Positions 18,921-27,292 of a DNA stretch of 64,000 bases are shown here, in pieces. A program made the position numbers and the translations under genes. The stretch comes from a beta proteobacterium AAP99 (GTDB lineage: Bacteria; Pseudomonadota; Gammaproteobacteria; Burkholderiales; Burkholderiaceae_C): positions 124,001 through 188,000 of the forward strand of contig LJIA01000010.1 in the NCBI GenBank assembly GCA_001295775.1, written 5' to 3'. The notes under the pieces were generated by a model that saw only the letters and a list, made by a program, of their open reading frames with translations, did not search any database and was not told the DNA's origin. Each line of letters begins with the position of its first letter. The stretch's first letter is position 1.

Positions 18921-21227
18921 ATGCCGTCCATGCCTGACACCCTGCTCGCCAATCTCAATCCCGAACAACTTGCCGCTGTGACGCTGCCTGACCAGCCGGC
19001 GCTCATCCTGGCGGGGGCGGGCAGCGGCAAGACGCGGGTGTTGACCACGCGCATTGCCTGGCTGATCCAGACCGGGCGCGTGTCGCCGCAGGGGGTGCTG
19101 GCCGTGACCTTCACCAACAAGGCGGCCAAGGAGATGCTCACGCGCCTGTCAGCCATGCTGCCCATCAATGTGCGCGGCATGTGGCTCGGTACCTTCCATG
19201 GCCTGTGCAACCGCTTCCTGCGCCTTCATCACCGCGATGCGGGCTTGCCGCAGACTTTCCAGATACTGGACACGCAGGATCAGCAGTCGGCCATCAAGCG
19301 CCTGATGAAGGCCAACGGCGTGGACGATGAGAAGTACCCGCCCAAACAGGTGGGCTGGTTCATCAACAACTGCAAGGAGAGTGGCCTGCGGCCCGGCGAC
19401 GTCGAGGTGAACGACGAGTTCAACCGCAAGTACGTCCAGCTCTACCAGCTCTACCAGGACCAGTGCGAGCGCGAGGGCGTGGTGGATTTTGCCGAGTTGC
19501 TGCTGCGCACCTACGAGGTGCTGCTCAAGAACATCCCGCTGCGCACGCACTACCAGCATCGTTTTTCGCACATCCTGATCGACGAGTTCCAGGACACCAA
19601 TACTCTGCAATACGCCTGGCTGCGTCTGCTGGCCGGGCAGGGTGAGTTCATGAGCGACATCGACCGTACGCGTGCGGCCGAGAGCAAGCGCATTTCGGTG
19701 GCCAACATCTTTGCGGTGGGCGACGACGACCAGAGCATCTATGCCTTCCGCGGTGCCAACGTGGGCAACATGGACTCGCTGGTGCGCGACTTCCAGGTGC
19801 GCAACCTGATCAAGCTCGAGCAGAACTACCGCAGCCACGGTCACATCCTGAACAGCGCCAATGCGCTCATCAAGAACAATGCCAAGCGCCTGGGCAAGGA
19901 GCTCTGGACCGATGCGGGCGTGGGTGAGCAGGTGCGCGTGTTCGAGGCGCCGAGCGATCTGGCCGAGGCGCAGTTCGTGCTGGAGGAAGTCGGCGGCCTG
20001 ACCCGCGACGGCTGGCCGCGCAGCCAGTGCGCCATCCTGTACCGCAGCAACGCGCAGAGCCGGGCGTTTGAACAGGGCCTGATGCGTCACGGCATTCCTT
20101 ATCGCGTGTACGGCGGCCTGCGCTTCTTCGAGCGGGCCGAGATCAAGCACGCGCTGGCCTATCTGCGGCTGATGGAGAATCCGCACGACGACACGGCCTT
20201 CGCACGGGTGGTGAATCTGCCCACGCGCGGCATTGGCGCCCGTTCGGTCGAGCAGCTGCAGGACATGGCTCGCGAGCGCGGCACCTCGCTGTACGGCGCA
20301 GTGGCTTTTCTGGCGGGCAAGGCGGGCACGAGCATCGGCGCCTTCGTGAAGCTGATCGACGGCATGCGCTTTGCCACCCAGGGTCTGCCGTTGCACGAGA
20401 TCGTCGAGCACATCATCGACGCCAGCGGCCTGCTGGCCATGTATCGCGCCGACAAGGAGGGCGAGGAGCGCATCGAGAACCTTGAGGAACTCGTGAACGC
20501 CGCGCGAAACTTCAATGCCGAGGAAGGCTATGCGCTGGATGCGCCCGCCACGCAGGCTGAGGCCGAGAACGAGCTACCCAGTCCCTTGGCCGCCTTCCTT
20601 TCGCACGCCTCACTGGAGGCCGGGGACAACCAGGCTCAGGCCGGTGAGGACGCCGTGCAGCTCATGACGGTTCATGCCGCCAAGGGCCTGGAGTTCGACG
20701 CGGTCTTTCTCACCGGGCTTGAAGAAGGTCTGTTCCCGCACGAGAACAGTCTGAAGGAAGACGGCGGCATCGAGGAAGAGCGCCGCCTGATGTACGTGGC
20801 CATCACACGGGCGCGCAAGCGTCTGTACATCAGCTTCTGCGCCAGCCGCATGATGCATGGCCAGACCCGCTACGGCCTGAAAAGCCGCTTCTTCGACGAA
20901 CTGCCCGAAGAGGCGCTGCGCTGGCTGACGCCCAAGATCAGCGGCATGGGCACCGGATTCTCCGCCGGCATGCGCGACGCCTGGCAACGCGGCGGCGGCA
21001 AGCCCTTTGGCGATGCGGACTACGGCGGCGGCGCGGTACCTGCCTTCGCCAAGCCACAGACCAGCCACGGCTGGCGCCTCGGGCAGGGCGTGCGCCACCC
21101 TAAGTTTGGCGAGGGCGTGATCGTGAATCTTGAGGGCGCCGGTAACGACGCACGGGCGCAGATCAACTTTGGCGAGGCCGGCATGAAGTGGCTGGCGCTG
21201 TCTGTCGCCCGGCTGGAGCGGGTGTGA
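18921..21227 (+). CDS. uvrD: UvrD/PcrA-type DNA helicase
   Basis: 768 residues. This superfamily 1A 3'-5' helicase acts in nucleotide-excision and mismatch repair. Visible motifs: Q-motif LNPEQLAAVT, Walker A AGAGSGKTRVL, TFTNKAAKEM (Ia), DEFQDTN (II), VGDDDQSIYAFRGA (III), LEQNYRS (IV), MTVHAAKGLEFDAVFL (V) and VAITRARKRLYI (VI). The C-terminus (GVRHPKFGEGVIVNLEG) is the Tudor-like domain that binds RNA polymerase in UvrD/PcrA. The ATG at 18921 or the one at 18930 (MPDTLLANLNPEQ) may be used; neither has a clear ribosome-binding site. It is divergent from the decarboxylase fusion across 140 bases. Confidence 0.96.
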   Translation: MPSMPDTLLANLNPEQLAAVTLPDQPALILAGAGSGKTRVLTTRIAWLIQTGRVSPQGVLAVTFTNKAAKEMLTRLSAMLPINVRGMWLGTFHGLCNRFLRLHHRDAGLPQTFQILDTQDQQSAIKRLMKANGVDDEKYPPKQVGWFINNCKESGLRPGDVEVNDEFNRKYVQLYQLYQDQCEREGVVDFAELLLRTYEVLLKNIPLRTHYQHRFSHILIDEFQDTNTLQYAWLRLLAGQGEFMSDIDRTRAAESKRISVANIFAVGDDDQSIYAFRGANVGNMDSLVRDFQVRNLIKLEQNYRSHGHILNSANALIKNNAKRLGKELWTDAGVGEQVRVFEAPSDLAEAQFVLEEVGGLTRDGWPRSQCAILYRSNAQSRAFEQGLMRHGIPYRVYGGLRFFERAEIKHALAYLRLMENPHDDTAFARVVNLPTRGIGARSVEQLQDMARERGTSLYGAVAFLAGKAGTSIGAFVKLIDGMRFATQGLPLHEIVEHIIDASGLLAMYRADKEGEERIENLEELVNAARNFNAEEGYALDAPATQAEAENELPSPLAAFLSHASLEAGDNQAQAGEDAVQLMTVHAAKGLEFDAVFLTGLEEGLFPHENSLKEDGGIEEERRLMYVAITRARKRLYISFCASRMMHGQTRYGLKSRFFDELPEEALRWLTPKISGMGTGFSAGMRDAWQRGGGKPFGDADYGGGAVPAFAKPQTSHGWRLGQGVRHPKFGEGVIVNLEGAGNDARAQINFGEAGMKWLALSVARLERV

Positions 21228-21248
21228 AAACGTAGACCCAGTATCCAT

Positions 21249-21300
21249 GCGCCTCTTCAGGCCAAAGTGGCTGGAAAGCCGCACGGGACAAGCGGAAAGC
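21249..21300 (-). repeat. REP-like hairpin repeat, copy 3
   Basis: Plus strand: GCGCCTCTTCAGGCCA, AAG, TGGCTGGAAAGCCGC, then ACGGGACAAGCGGAAAGC, i.e. the CTTTCCGCTTGTC tag read on the minus strand. It lies 21 bases after uvrD. The stem is more degenerate than in copies 4 and 5. Confidence 0.8.
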
Positions 21301-21393
21301 AACTCCGGGCGAATCGCCATCGAGAACGCCGTCGGTCTTGAGCTCGGTGAGCGGCTCGCGAGACCTTCGGGACCAAGCCGCTAAGCTGCCGCC

Positions 21394-21837
21394 GTGTCCT
21401 TGTTGCCCGAAACACTGAGTCGATTGAAGCTGCGCCGCTCCCGGCGTTGGTTTGCCGGGTGGGTGGTGCTGTGCCTGCTCGCGACTCAGGCGGCCGGGGT
21501 GCTACACCGCATTGGTCACTCGCATTTCGATGGTGGGCACGGGACGGCTGCGGCTGCGTTCACTGCGACTGACGCACCGGTGCATCCGGATGGGTGTGAG
21601 CACGGCGGCCATGCGCATGCCGCCAGCTGGGTGCTGCATCTGGCCGATGCCTTGCACGGGGCGAACAGCAACTGCGCTGATGTGGACCATCAGCTCTGCG
21701 CCGACGCGCAGGCGGCCCCAGCGGCACCACTCCCTCAATCCAGTGCAGTCGCAGCACTTCAATCTGCACCCAGCCCTGAGCCGAGCTTCAACGTTCGCCT
21801 GGCTCCCCGCGCACGGGGCCCGCCGGTACAGGCGTGA
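21394..21837 (+). CDS. DUF2946-like His-rich secreted protein
   Basis: 147 residues from a GTG start. The N-terminus is basic (RLKLRRSRRW) then hydrophobic (FAGWVVLCLLATQAAGVLHR), an anchor or signal. The middle is rich in His, Cys and Ala (IGHSHFDGGHG, DGCEHGGHAHAASW, NCADVDHQLC), and the C-terminus ends in the APRARGPP pattern I associate with DUF2946 proteins. The His/Cys clusters suggest metal binding. It sits 127 bases upstream of a ZnuD-like TonB receptor on the same strand, as such small proteins often do, so a role in metal uptake or sensing is likely but not shown. No ATG is available, and the GTG has no strong ribosome-binding site. Confidence 0.7.
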   Translation: MSLLPETLSRLKLRRSRRWFAGWVVLCLLATQAAGVLHRIGHSHFDGGHGTAAAAFTATDAPVHPDGCEHGGHAHAASWVLHLADALHGANSNCADVDHQLCADAQAAPAAPLPQSSAVAALQSAPSPEPSFNVRLAPRARGPPVQA

Positions 21838-21906
21838 ATCGGCCCATCGTGCGCGGCTGAGTTCCCCAGCCCGCCGTCTCTCGATTTCCTTTGCATTGCA
21901 CCCGTC

Positions 21907-21945
21907 AGCACGACGCGCATCGCGTCGGCTGCAGCGGGTCGTGCT
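21907..21945 (+). promoter_or_regulatory. Nested hairpin in the TonB-receptor leader
   Basis: Outer stem AGCACGAC (21907-21914) with GTCGTGCT (21938-21945); an alternative inner stem GACGCG-CAT-CGCGTC (21912-21926). The two share bases, so they are mutually exclusive. The structure ends 19 bases before the receptor ATG, where folding could affect translation. I see no B12 box or other known riboswitch signature; function is inferred. Confidence 0.4.
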
Positions 21946-21964
21946 CATCCATTCAGGTACATCC

Positions 21965-24037
21965 ATGAACTTGCATCGTCATCCCGGCCTGCGATCCAGG
22001 CCGCTTCATCGAGCCTTGGTCGCGGCCTTTCCCTTGGCCTTCGCGGCTAATGCCCTCGCTCAGACGGCAGCGCCATCACCAGTTTCTGATCCAGAGCCGC
22101 GCAAAGTTGAACCCGTTGTCGTAACAGCCACGCCCGTAGCGCGCAGCGCAGATCAGCTCAGCCAGCCGGCTACCGTCATCACCCGCAGCGAGCTGCAGGG
22201 CCTGAATGCGGTGAATCTTGGCGACACGCTCTCGGCGCTGCCTGGCGTGACGAGCAGCGGCTTTGCGCCAGGTGCCGGCCGCCCCATCATCCGCGGGCAG
22301 GACGGTCCGCGGGTCCAGATGCTGGAGAACGGACTGGGCGTGGCGGATGTGTCGGTGCTTTCGCCGGATCATCGTGTCGCCACCGAGACCCTGAACGCCA
22401 CCCAGGTGGAGGTGCTGCGCGGCCCGGCGACGCTGCTGTTTGGCTCGGGCGCCATTGGTGGCCTTGTGAACGTGGTCAATCGGCGCATTCCGTTGACTGT
22501 CCCGGGCGCTTTGGGCGGAGAGCTTCAGTTGCGCGCGGCCTCTGGCACCGGCGAGCGCAGTAGCGCTATTGAGCTCAATGGCGGTGCGGGCCGGTTTGCA
22601 TGGCATGTGGACGCGCTCAAGACGGGTACTGACGACTACGCCTTCCCCGGGCTGTCCATCAAGAACGATCCCGCGTCCTTCTCGGGCCGCCTTCCTAACA
22701 GCAACACCGACAACCGCGAGTATGGACTGGGGGCGAGTTTTGTCGCCGATCGCTGGCTGATCGGCGCGTCCGTCCAGGACGAGCGCAGCACCTATGGTGT
22801 CCCGGCTGAGGAAGCCTTCCTCGACATGAAGCAGCGGCGGGGCGACCTGTTGGCGCGCTACAGCGGCAGTGGCTGGCTGGAGTCCGCCACATTTCGGCTG
22901 GCGCGTACCAACTATGAGCACAGCGAGATTGAGCTGCCGACCCGCGAAGTGGCTGTGACCTTCAAGACAGACGCGACAGAAGGGCGAGCCGAGTTCAAGC
23001 ATGCACCAATCGCCGGCTGGCGCGGCACGTTGGTTCTCCAGGCGCAGCGGCGTGACTTCTCGGCGCTGTCGCCCACGGGCGATGTGGAAATCGTTGAACC
23101 TGTGAAGACTCAGGCCGATGCACTGGCCCTGGTGGAGGAGCGCGACTTTGGCTCCTTCGCGCTCGATCTGGGGTTACGGACGGAACGCGAAAAGCATCGG
23201 CCCACACTGGCTTCAACGACCAATCCCGCCCGCAGCTTCAACCTGGTGTCCGTCTCGGCGGGAGGCCTGTGGCGGTTTGCGCCGGGCTTCAACGCAGGTT
23301 TGACCCTTTCCAGCAACGAGCGGGCGCCAACTCCCTCAGAGCTGTATACCAACGGCCCGCATGAGGCCACTGCCACCTTCGAGGTAGGTGACCCGAACCT
23401 TCACAAGGAGCGCTCACGAGCAGTGGACCTGACCCTGCGCAAGACCGAAGGCCCTGTGCGCGGCAGCGTCAGCCTGTTCCAGCAACGCTTTTCCAACTAC
23501 GTGTTTGGGCAATTCATCGACGTAAATGGCGATGGCCTGGCCGACCGGGTGGACGAGGACGGCACTGCGGATCCAGCCGGCGAGTTTGTGTTCTTGCAGT
23601 ACGTGCAGACCAGCGCGCGCTTCCGCGGTGCGGAGTTAGAGTTGCTGGCCGATACCCCGCTGGCGGGGCTGACGGCACGGTTTTTTGGCGATACGGTGCG
23701 CGCGACATTGGTCGACGGCAGCCCCGTGCCGCGCATTGCCCCGCAGCGCCTTGGCGTCGGGCTGCGCTATGCGGCAGGCCCGTTCAAGCTGGGTGGCAAC
23801 CTCACCCGCGTGTCCGCACAAAACCGGGTGTCCCTGCTGGAGACGCCCACTGCGGGCTATACGCGCCTGGATCTGGATGCGAGCTGGCGCGTTCGCGCGA
23901 TGGGTGTCGATACGGAACTGTTCCTATTGGTACGCAATGCGACCAATGAAGCGTATCGACTGCACACTTCGTTCTTGAAGGACGAAGCACCGCAACCCGG
24001 GCGCAGCGCGGTTCTCGGTCTGCGCGCCCGCTTCTAG
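21965..24037 (+). CDS. TonB-dependent outer-membrane receptor (ZnuD-like)
   Basis: 690 residues. A signal peptide (ends ANALAQ) precedes a plug domain with VEPVVVTATPVARS, SALPGVTSSGF, GRPIIRGQDGPRVQMLENG and VEVLRGPATLLFGSGAIGGLVNV, then a 22-strand barrel ending in VLGLRARF with terminal Phe. The TonB-box-like element is EPVVVTAT. The GQDGPRVQMLENGLGVADVSVLSPDH plug sequence and the acidic loop (DVNGDGLADRVDEDGTAD) resemble ZnuD-type zinc receptors, and the small His-rich protein upstream fits. Iron or cobalamin substrates cannot be excluded. The ATG at 21965 is chosen because the signal peptide starts there. It is convergent with the FecR-like gene 33 bases away. Confidence 0.93.
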   Translation: MNLHRHPGLRSRPLHRALVAAFPLAFAANALAQTAAPSPVSDPEPRKVEPVVVTATPVARSADQLSQPATVITRSELQGLNAVNLGDTLSALPGVTSSGFAPGAGRPIIRGQDGPRVQMLENGLGVADVSVLSPDHRVATETLNATQVEVLRGPATLLFGSGAIGGLVNVVNRRIPLTVPGALGGELQLRAASGTGERSSAIELNGGAGRFAWHVDALKTGTDDYAFPGLSIKNDPASFSGRLPNSNTDNREYGLGASFVADRWLIGASVQDERSTYGVPAEEAFLDMKQRRGDLLARYSGSGWLESATFRLARTNYEHSEIELPTREVAVTFKTDATEGRAEFKHAPIAGWRGTLVLQAQRRDFSALSPTGDVEIVEPVKTQADALALVEERDFGSFALDLGLRTEREKHRPTLASTTNPARSFNLVSVSAGGLWRFAPGFNAGLTLSSNERAPTPSELYTNGPHEATATFEVGDPNLHKERSRAVDLTLRKTEGPVRGSVSLFQQRFSNYVFGQFIDVNGDGLADRVDEDGTADPAGEFVFLQYVQTSARFRGAELELLADTPLAGLTARFFGDTVRATLVDGSPVPRIAPQRLGVGLRYAAGPFKLGGNLTRVSAQNRVSLLETPTAGYTRLDLDASWRVRAMGVDTELFLLVRNATNEAYRLHTSFLKDEAPQPGRSAVLGLRARF

Positions 24038-24070
24038 CCGTCATCAGCGTGCCGGCTAACCCGAGGGCGG

Positions 24071-24751
24071 CTAGCGGTAGAACTGCCCGCGCCCGTCCTT
24101 GGGGCCGCGCTGGCCCGTGATCTGCCACGCCGTCTGCTGACCGATCAGGCTGGCGAGGAACTCCAGCTCCTGGTCTTCGTGATTCTTGGGCGGGGTGATT
24201 TCGGAGATCATGCCGCGCCTAGGTTCCGTGAAGAAGGTGCGGCTGGCGTGGTACTGCGCTTCGAGCCGTTCGCGCACGCCAGGCGCGTTGTTCAGACTGA
24301 CATCTACCTCGCCATAGCAATTGCAGAAGTAGGTGTTGTCATTGCGCTCGTGCTCCATGTAGACGCCGGTGCCGCGAATGCCCACCGTGATGGTGGGCGT
24401 CGTGAGGTGGCGCGATGCGCCCCGTCCGCCCGGCAGCTTGCCGAACACGGCCAGTACCGCGCCAGTGATCATGCGCAGGCCGGAGACTGCATTGATGCTG
24501 TAGCCACGGTGCACGGTCATGCGCGTGAGCGGGCGCAGCCAAAGGGCCGTGTCGCCGATGGTGAATACCACTGCCGACGCCGGCCCGGTCTCCACTGTGT
24601 CGCCGGTCTGGACCCAGCCGTCCGGGTAGAGGCGGCCGCCGTTGACGAGTACGTCGCCACGCAGACGCACGATATTGCCGCCGGCCGCACGCGTGCCGGG
24701 CACCGTGAGGAGGAGCAGACTGGTGGCGATCAGCTCACGACGCCGGATCAT
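24071..24751 (-). CDS. FecR-domain protein
   Basis: 226 residues. A short export signal (MIRRRELIATSLLLLTVPGTRA, twin-Arg-like) is followed by a FecR domain: NIVRLRGDVLVNG, VQTGDTVETGPASAVVF, LRPLTRMTV and TPTITVGIRGTGVYME, the last being the signature TPxxxxGIRGTxF-type repeat. Unlike classical FecR it lacks an N-terminal cytosolic anti-sigma region, and no ECF sigma gene is adjacent, so it is more likely a periplasmic FecR-like protein than an iron-dicitrate regulator. Its start lies 17 bases inside the 3' end of the BPSS1780-like gene, so the two are translationally linked. A Cys pair (YFCNCYGE) is notable. Confidence 0.85.
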   Translation of the reverse strand: MIRRRELIATSLLLLTVPGTRAAGGNIVRLRGDVLVNGGRLYPDGWVQTGDTVETGPASAVVFTIGDTALWLRPLTRMTVHRGYSINAVSGLRMITGAVLAVFGKLPGGRGASRHLTTPTITVGIRGTGVYMEHERNDNTYFCNCYGEVDVSLNNAPGVRERLEAQYHASRTFFTEPRRGMISEITPPKNHEDQELEFLASLIGQQTAWQITGQRGPKDGRGQFYR

Positions 24752-25550
24752 TCAGGTTCTCGCTCGATGACGGCTCCGGCGCCGCAACCACAACCACGTC
24801 TTCGTAGCTCGCATGGAAGGTGCAAAAGACCAGCACCAGGCAGAACAGGCCGATCGGCACCATCATCACCGTGGCGATCCCTTGGGAGCCGAAGATCATC
24901 GCGAATAGAGACACGACCAGGGCACCGATCAAAAGGATGATCAGGAAGCTGCCGAACATGACGATGATGGCGCCAAAGTTGCGCACACAACCGAAGAAGC
25001 TGAAGAAGCAGGCTTTGGCGAAACCCATCGCATGCCAGGCCATGAACTGAGGCGCGAACCAGAAAGCGAACACCGTGGGCATGAGCGCGGCCAGTGCAAT
25101 GAACTGCGCCAGTGTGAGTGCGTTGATGTTCTGCGGGCTGGCATCAATGGGCTTGCCCAGGATCGCGCCGCCAAAAAGCATGCCTCCATCGCCCAGGGTA
25201 CTGGCCAGCATGGCAATGAAAAAACCGATCAGATACAGCACACCGCCAAGCAGCAATTGAGTGCGCGCTGCGGGGTCGCGAAAGCCGATGACCAACTGCC
25301 CAGCGGAGGGCGTGGTCTGCAGCGCCGCAGAGCGAATCACTGTCATGACACCCGCCACAAGCGCTGGTGCCACCAGCGCGGGCAGCAGCCCGCCGAGCAC
25401 CGGGACCTGCTGCAGCAACAGCGTGCTGAGCAGATAGAAGAAGAACGCCCCATGCACCGCCAACGGCTGCGCCATCATGATGGCCAGCCCGCGCTTGATC
25501 CACTGCACGCCGTGTGATGCCGGTACCTGTCGGATGGAAATGTTGCTCAT
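24735..25550 (-). CDS. BPSS1780-family membrane protein
   Basis: 271 residues with about six transmembrane helices. The opening RQVPASHGVQWIKRGLAIMMAQPLAVHGAF is typical of the BPSS1780 family, a betaproteobacterial membrane protein family of unknown function commonly found beside thrB and polA. The segments PVLGGLLPALVAPALVAGVM and ACFFSFFGCVRNFGA fit as well. The start ATG 25550 overlaps the thrB stop by 4 bases (ATGA), and its own 3' end overlaps the FecR-like gene by 17 bases, so the three form a coupled unit. The C-terminus is acidic and cytosolic or periplasmic. No catalytic motif is seen. Confidence 0.88.
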   Translation of the reverse strand: MSNISIRQVPASHGVQWIKRGLAIMMAQPLAVHGAFFFYLLSTLLLQQVPVLGGLLPALVAPALVAGVMTVIRSAALQTTPSAGQLVIGFRDPAARTQLLLGGVLYLIGFFIAMLASTLGDGGMLFGGAILGKPIDASPQNINALTLAQFIALAALMPTVFAFWFAPQFMAWHAMGFAKACFFSFFGCVRNFGAIIVMFGSFLIILLIGALVVSLFAMIFGSQGIATVMMVPIGLFCLVLVFCTFHASYEDVVVVAAPEPSSSENLNDPAS

Positions 25551-26503
25551 GAAAGATCCGCGAGTGACAGGGGCGAATTTTGCCGTGCGCGCAATATCCG
25601 CTCGAAGTGTGTGGGATCTTTCGGCGTGAGCAGCGCGGCCGCTCTGGGCATGTACCAGTCCGACAAGCGGCTGACCCAGAATCGCAGGGCAGCGAGACGG
25701 GCCATCAGCGCCAGTGCTGGGCGCTCATCGTCCGTGAATGGCCGAACAAACTGGTAGGCGCTGCCGAAGGCACGCGCCCGGTCCCGGTCGAGCAGACCGG
25801 AGTCCTGGTCGATGCACCAGTCGTTGAGCGTGACGCAGAAGTCGAACAGCCAGGTGTCGTTGCCGGCAAAGTAGAAATCGATGATGCCGGACAGGCGCCC
25901 CGCTTCGAAGAGAGCGTTGTCCCGGAACAGGTCGGCGTGGACCGGCCCGGCGGGCAGTGCCGTGCATCGCGCGGCAAAGCCTTGCTGCGCGGCGATCTCG
26001 GCGGTGAGCAATTGACGCAGATCGGCGGGCAGGTGCGGCGCAAGCGGTTCCAGCTGCGTCGCAATCCAGGACAGCCCGCGCAGGTTCAGCTGCGAGCGGC
26101 CGAACAGTCGCCCAGCCAGATGCATCCGTGCGAGCACAGTACCCATTTGCGCGCAGTGATCCGCTGTGGGCCAGAGCACGTCTTGCCCCGGAACGCGCTG
26201 CACCAGCGCGGCCGGCTTGCCCTTGAGCGTGACGATGAGCTCGCCGGAGCGCGTGCGTTGCGGTGCGGGCACGGGCAGGCCCTGGCGCGCAAGGTGCTCG
26301 GCCAGCTCCAGGTAGTAGGGGAGTTGCTCAGCCGTCAGCCGCTCAAAGACCGTGAGCACCCAGCGGGACTGGTGGGTATCCAGGAAGTAGTTGGTGTTCT
26401 CGATGCCGGCACCGATGCCGACATGCCGCAGATAGTGACCGACGTCGAAGTGCGCAAGCAGTGCTTCGCAGTCCGAAACGTCCAGCGAGGTGTAGACCGC
26501 CAT
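25547..26503 (-). CDS. thrB: Homoserine kinase (ThrB, aminoglycoside-phosphotransferase fold)
   Basis: 318 residues, the usual size of type II homoserine kinase found in betaproteobacteria and pseudomonads. It phosphorylates homoserine for threonine synthesis. Family features: MAVYTSLDVSDCEALLAHFDVG at the start, GIENTNYFLDT, the catalytic loop HADLFRDNALF (HxDxxxxN) and the metal-binding Asp in GIIDFYFAG. The C-terminal part (RLAALRFWVSRLSDWYMPRA) is also characteristic. The start ATG 26503 follows the LOG-family gene by 30 bases, so LOG-thrB-BPSS1780-FecR are likely cotranscribed. Confidence 0.96.
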   Translation of the reverse strand: MAVYTSLDVSDCEALLAHFDVGHYLRHVGIGAGIENTNYFLDTHQSRWVLTVFERLTAEQLPYYLELAEHLARQGLPVPAPQRTRSGELIVTLKGKPAALVQRVPGQDVLWPTADHCAQMGTVLARMHLAGRLFGRSQLNLRGLSWIATQLEPLAPHLPADLRQLLTAEIAAQQGFAARCTALPAGPVHADLFRDNALFEAGRLSGIIDFYFAGNDTWLFDFCVTLNDWCIDQDSGLLDRDRARAFGSAYQFVRPFTDDERPALALMARLAALRFWVSRLSDWYMPRAAALLTPKDPTHFERILRARQNSPLSLADLS

Positions 26504-26533
26504 TCAATCCCTGAGATTGAGGTGAGTCGTGGT

Positions 26534-27292
26534 TCAGAGCTGGAGCATCAGCTCGCGCTCGCGCGGCGTCATGCCGAAGCCGCGGTTCTCGTAGAAGGCA
26601 AAGATGGCATCGACGACGGCCTGTGGCTCGTCGATGACCTGTATGAGATCCATGTCCTGGGGGCTGATCATCTTCTCGGCCAGCAGCGTGCCGCGGATCC
26701 AGTCGATCAGGCCCGCCCAGAACGCACTGCCCACAAGGATGATCGGCATGCGCCGCGCCTTGCCGGTCTGCACCAGCGTCAGCACTTCGCACAGCTCGTC
26801 GAGCGTGCCGAAGCCACCGGGCATCATCACGAAGGCGTTGGCGTACTTCACAAATGCCACCTTGCGGGCGAAGAAGTGCCTGAAGCGCAGCGAAATGTTC
26901 TGGTGCGGATTGCCGTGCTGCTCGTGTGGCAGCTCGATGTTCAGTCCGACCGCCGGCGAGGCGCCGGCGAAGGCGCCGACATTGCCCGCCTCCATGATGC
27001 CGGGACCGCCCCCCGTGATGACGGCAAACCCGGCGTCTGACAGCAGACGGGCCAGCTCCACGGTGGTCTGGTAATACGGATGATCCGGCTTGACACGGGC
27101 CGAGCCGAAGATCGAGACCGCCGGGCGGACTTCGGACAATGTCTCGGCGCTTTCGACAAACTCGGCAAGGATGCCGAACAGATGCCAGCTCTCGCGCGCC
27201 TTGCGCATGGTGGCGCGCTCGGCGTTGTCGATGGCGCGCAGCTTGGGCGGCAGCGGCTTGTGATTGCCGTTGCCCTTAACATCCTGTGCCAT
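26534..27292 (-). CDS. LOG-family protein (TIGR00730, putative nucleotide 5'-monophosphate phosphoribohydrolase)
   Basis: 252 residues. The LOG signature PGGFGTLDELCE is intact, preceded by VITGGGPGIMEAGNVGA. LOG proteins release cytokinin-type free bases from nucleoside monophosphates, and bacterial members have often been misnamed lysine decarboxylases. The N-terminal extension (MAQDVKGNGNHKPLPPKLRAI) is charged and of low complexity; similarity to family members becomes clear from RKARESWHLFGILAEFVE. With the ATG at 27292 the start codon overlaps the divergent polA start codon; the ATG at MRKARESW (about 25 codons in) would leave room for a promoter. Confidence 0.92.
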   Translation of the reverse strand: MAQDVKGNGNHKPLPPKLRAIDNAERATMRKARESWHLFGILAEFVESAETLSEVRPAVSIFGSARVKPDHPYYQTTVELARLLSDAGFAVITGGGPGIMEAGNVGAFAGASPAVGLNIELPHEQHGNPHQNISLRFRHFFARKVAFVKYANAFVMMPGGFGTLDELCEVLTLVQTGKARRMPIILVGSAFWAGLIDWIRGTLLAEKMISPQDMDLIQVIDEPQAVVDAIFAFYENRGFGMTPRERELMLQL

